From assembly GCF_001458335.1 (NCBI RefSeq), contig NZ_CYTO01000009.1, forward strand, positions 506,385 to 570,384: DNA of 64,000 nt, given 5' to 3'. The stretch is from Cognatishimia activa (lineage in GTDB: Bacteria > Pseudomonadota > Alphaproteobacteria > Rhodobacterales > Rhodobacteraceae). The notes below the pieces were generated by a model. That model was given only the letters and a program-made list of their open reading frames with translations, was not told the DNA's origin and did not search any database. The position numbers were made by a program, and so were the translations under genes. Of this stretch, positions 61,511 to 64,000 are shown piece by piece (within the stretch, counting starts at the first letter, position 1; every line of letters starts with the position of its first letter).

Positions 61511-63045
61511 AGGCTGATCACCTCAAGGTCAGCGCCCATCGCATCAGCCAATGACTTCAGCCGCGCCGCGGCGACTTCTCCGTAAAGCGAAGCGGCAGAA
61601 GCAGGCAGGGTGAGTTTCAACGCTCCTTTGTCCGGATCGTAGTCGAACTGACCGGTCTCTGCGTTTTTCTTCATCCAAAGCATTGCGCCGAACCGCATGG
61701 CTTTGCCCAGAATCTCGGCCTGTTGGATTTCTTCGTCAGACAGCAGCGAAATCAGCTCTTCAAACCGAGTGCCTTCGCGTTTGTTCCGGTAGCGGTGCAG
61801 CAAAGCAAGACCCAGTGCAACGCGTTCATCATGCCCCAAGCCCCCCAGATTGGCGCGGGTTGCGTAGTCAAAACAGGTTTCTGCGCGGTAATCAGGATGC
61901 GCGCGCCAACTGACGTCATGCAGCAAGCAGGCGGCTTTGATAATGCGCAAACGCGCACGGCCTGCATCTGGAAAGAGGGGGCGCACAAAATCAAACAGGG
62001 ATTTGCCAAATCCCGGCAAGCGCGCGTCCTTGCTTTCAGCAAAGCGGCAGGCTTCGATTAGCGGATCCCGATCGCGCAGCTTGTCTGACATCTGCTCATA
62101 CAGCATGCCTTCGCGGATCCCGTAAGACGAAATGGCGATGTCGTGGGGATCAAAGCGTTCACAAACGCCGATCAGCACCTCAATCGCCATCGGAATTAGC
62201 GACATACGCAGCGAGGATACACCACAGCGTTGGCGCAGCTCTTCTGGATCAAAGGCTTGAATATAGGCGGCCGTTTTGCGGATGTCTTCGGCGCTCATGC
62301 GATATTCATGTAGAACCCGTAGGGGGTAGTTGCGGCGCTCCATATCAATGCGGGCAATGGCGCGCCAAGAGCCACCGACAAGGAACAAACGGTCTTCTTG
62401 CTCGCCCATCTTCTCTTTGAGCTGATCTAGCGTTTCGCGAATATAGGCCGCGCGGCCCTCAGCGCCGCCAGCCACATCGCGCAGTTTCAGGGGACCAAGA
62501 GCGGAGGTTACGCGTTTGCCAATTTTACCATGGCTCATTTCGGCGAGTTCCATGGAGGAGCCGCCAATATCGCAGACCAAACCATAAGAACCGGGCCAGC
62601 CGAGCAGGACGCCCTGTGCCGAAAGACGCGCTTCTTCTTCACCATCGATGACATGGATGTTCAGGCCGGTTTCACGCAGTACATCGGCGCAGAACTCTGG
62701 TCCGTCCTCTGCCTCGCGCACGGCGGCGGTTGCCACAGCAGTCAGCGGGTCATCACAGATATTGGATGCAATTTCTTGGAAACGTTTCAAGGCGTTAAGG
62801 GCGCGTTCGCGGCCTTCAGGATTCAGTTTGCCCGTGTCAGAAAGACCCGCACCAAGGGAACACATGATCTTTTCATTATAGAAATAGGCAGGGCTACGCG
62901 CCGCGCCATCAAACACAACAAGGCGGACTGAGTTTGAGCCAACATCGACCACCCCCACACGAGAGAGTTTGCGCGCTGCGGCATCTTCAAAGATAGGGCG
63001 GCCAAAGACCCCCCAATCCTGTGTGGACTCACCGGTTCCGTCCAT
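61507..63045 (-). CDS. ppx: Exopolyphosphatase (Ppx/GppA family)
   Basis: This 512-residue phosphatase has the ASKHA phosphate loops VGVVDVGSNSVRLVVFDG and VCDIGGSSMELAEM, with the catalytic Glu in EEEARLSAQGVLLG. A C-terminal HD-like helical domain (ACLLHDVSWRAHPDYRAE) follows. It removes phosphate from polyphosphate, and may also act on pppGpp. The gene follows polyphosphate kinase on the same strand after 91 bp, so synthesis and breakdown of polyphosphate are likely co-expressed. Confidence 0.93.
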   Translation of the reverse strand: MDGTGESTQDWGVFGRPIFEDAAARKLSRVGVVDVGSNSVRLVVFDGAARSPAYFYNEKIMCSLGAGLSDTGKLNPEGRERALNALKRFQEIASNICDDPLTAVATAAVREAEDGPEFCADVLRETGLNIHVIDGEEEARLSAQGVLLGWPGSYGLVCDIGGSSMELAEMSHGKIGKRVTSALGPLKLRDVAGGAEGRAAYIRETLDQLKEKMGEQEDRLFLVGGSWRAIARIDMERRNYPLRVLHEYRMSAEDIRKTAAYIQAFDPEELRQRCGVSSLRMSLIPMAIEVLIGVCERFDPHDIAISSYGIREGMLYEQMSDKLRDRDPLIEACRFAESKDARLPGFGKSLFDFVRPLFPDAGRARLRIIKAACLLHDVSWRAHPDYRAETCFDYATRANLGGLGHDERVALGLALLHRYRNKREGTRFEELISLLSDEEIQQAEILGKAMRFGAMLWMKKNAETGQFDYDPDKGALKLTLPASAASLYGEVAAARLKSLADAMGADLEVISL

Positions 63046-63136
63046 GAATCACCCCGTCTCGACCTTTGTGACGTTTTTGTAAGATGCGTCAGGGCTTTAG
63101 CTGCGTCAATGCGGTGATTGCGGGCTTTGGTATTGG

Positions 63137-64000
63137 TCAGTTTGTGTGGGTTAGTTTTGGTACATCCGCTGCGCCAGCAGATCCTCGACCTGAGAGCGAC
63201 GGGTTTTCCATGAAGAACCGGTGGCAGTTAAAGGCGAATTGTCCTTCGGGCACCGGCTGGCGGTCAAAACTGCCGTCCGCATTCATCACCCAGCTTTGGG
63301 CCACATCCGCAAGGTTGGCGGCCATCACCTGGCTGACAATCTGCGCTTTCACGGTGGGGTTTTTCACTTCGACCAAAGTTTCCACGCGACGATTGAGGTT
63401 GCGTCCCATCCAGTCGGCCGACGAAATAAAGACCTCAGCCTGTTTTGAGGGCAGCCCGTGGCCATTGCCGAAACAGGCAATCCGGCTGTGTTCAAGGAAA
63501 CGCCCAACGATGGATTTCACGCGAATATTCTCGGACAAGCCTTTGATACCAGGTCGCAATCCACAAATCCCGCGCACAACCAGGCTGATCTTTACGCCCG
63601 CTTGTGACGCAGCATAAAGCGCATCAATGACTTCTGGTTCGATCAACGAGTTCATCTTCGCCCAGATTTCCGCAGGACGTCCAGCTTTCGCGTGTTCCGC
63701 TTCCGCTTGGATCTTCTTAATCAATGTCGACTTCAAAGAGTGCGGTGAGATGGCGAGGTTTTCCAAACTGTCCGGCTGTACATAGCCTGAGAGGTAGTTA
63801 AAGACCTTGGTCGCATCGCGACCCAGCGCGTCATCACAGGTGAAGAAGCTGAGGTCAGTATAAATCTTCGCGGTAATCGGGTGATAGTTTCCGGTGCCGT
63901 AGTGGGTGTAAGTGACCAGCCGGTCTCCTTCTCGGCGCACGACGGTCGAAACCTTTGCGTGGGTTTTCCAATCGGTGAACCCATACACCACATGAGCGCC
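63137..64000 (-). CDS. ppk: Polyphosphate kinase 1, C-terminal part only
   Basis: PPK1 makes polyphosphate from ATP. The 287 visible C-terminal codons hold [20 protein letters not shown], the [20 protein letters not shown] motif and [20 protein letters not shown], all typical of the PLD-like C-terminal domains. The frame stays open to the right edge, so the 5' part (including the first phospho-accepting His) lies outside. The product ends with a Gly/Ser/Ala-rich tail. It is upstream of ppx in one operon. Confidence 0.95.
   Translation of the reverse strand, partial: GAHVVYGFTDWKTHAKVSTVVRREGDRLVTYTHYGTGNYHPITAKIYTDLSFFTCDDALGRDATKVFNYLSGYVQPDSLENLAISPHSLKSTLIKKIQAEAEHAKAGRPAEIWAKMNSLIEPEVIDALYAASQAGVKISLVVRGICGLRPGIKGLSENIRVKSIVGRFLEHSRIACFGNGHGLPSKQAEVFISSADWMGRNLNRRVETLVEVKNPTVKAQIVSQVMAANLADVAQSWVMNADGSFDRQPVPEGQFAFNCHRFFMENPSLSGRGSAGAADVPKLTHTN

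Noticed and set aside
1-64000. CRISPR arrays, tRNA genes, prophage or insertion sequences
   Set aside because: No regular spacer-repeat arrays, cloverleaf-sized gaps with T-loop signatures, transposases or phage structural genes were seen.

Overview
The window looks like chromosomal core DNA of a marine Rhodobacteraceae (Roseobacter-group) alphaproteobacterium. This is inferred from the protein families: a PccR-type propionyl-CoA regulator next to pccB, DctB/DctD, ArgP/ArgO, a PraR-like repressor, DUF1127, and many short lipoproteins. Intergenic GC-rich hairpin repeats also fit that group. I see no prophage, insertion sequence, CRISPR array, tRNA or rRNA operon. The only large RNA gene is rnpB. 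Both ends cut genes: dctD loses its C-terminus at the left edge and ppk loses its N-terminus at the right edge.

Layout. (1) 1-2600: DctB/DctD two-component pair, minus strand. (2) 2.8-8.5 kb: ABC exporter, acyl-CoA synthetase and glycerol kinase, plus strand. (3) 8.5-15.4 kb: minus-strand block dtd, zinc-ribbon membrane protein, SPFH-GYF protein, DUF2927 lipoprotein, TelA, XpaC, a 28-residue membrane microprotein and TerC. This is the most interesting locus. (4) 15.5-21.5 kb: pseudouridine synthase, tadA, ceramidase-like protein, gatCA, a lipoprotein, an AmpD-like amidase and rnpB. (5) 21.6-24.3 kb: THI5/NMT1-type ABC importer. (6) 24.3-30.2 kb: ion channel, rpmG, acetyltransferase, Bax-inhibitor-1 protein, DUF1127/LysR pair, quinone oxidoreductase, PraR-like regulator. 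(7) 30.2-34.3 kb: hisN and a purine-deamination island (8-oxoguanine and guanine deaminases). (8) 34.5-45.6 kb: mgtE, 5-formyl-THF cyclo-ligase, EamA transporter, YmdB-type phosphodiesterase, two convergent SLC13/RCK permeases, YebC, a membrane-anchored ClpP-like protein and argP/argO. (9) 45.6-58.2 kb: propionate locus pccR, MFS pump, pccB, an island of small proteins, pccA, DUF4174 and methylmalonyl-CoA mutase. (10) 58.3-64 kb: VOC, GNAT, TerB-DnaJ, nuclease-fold protein, exopolyphosphatase and polyphosphate kinase.

How genes work together. Propionyl-CoA is carboxylated by PccA/PccB and isomerised by the mutase. PccR, whose gene is close by, probably reads short acyl-CoAs through TTTGCAAA-type sites that lie upstream of both pccR and pccB. 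PPK and PPX make and degrade polyphosphate from one operon. The TelA/XpaC/SPFH/zinc-ribbon block, with TerC just upstream, combines gene pairs that occur in separate stress operons in Bacillus. I infer a membrane- or metal-stress module. All family assignments come from reading motifs, not from database searches.
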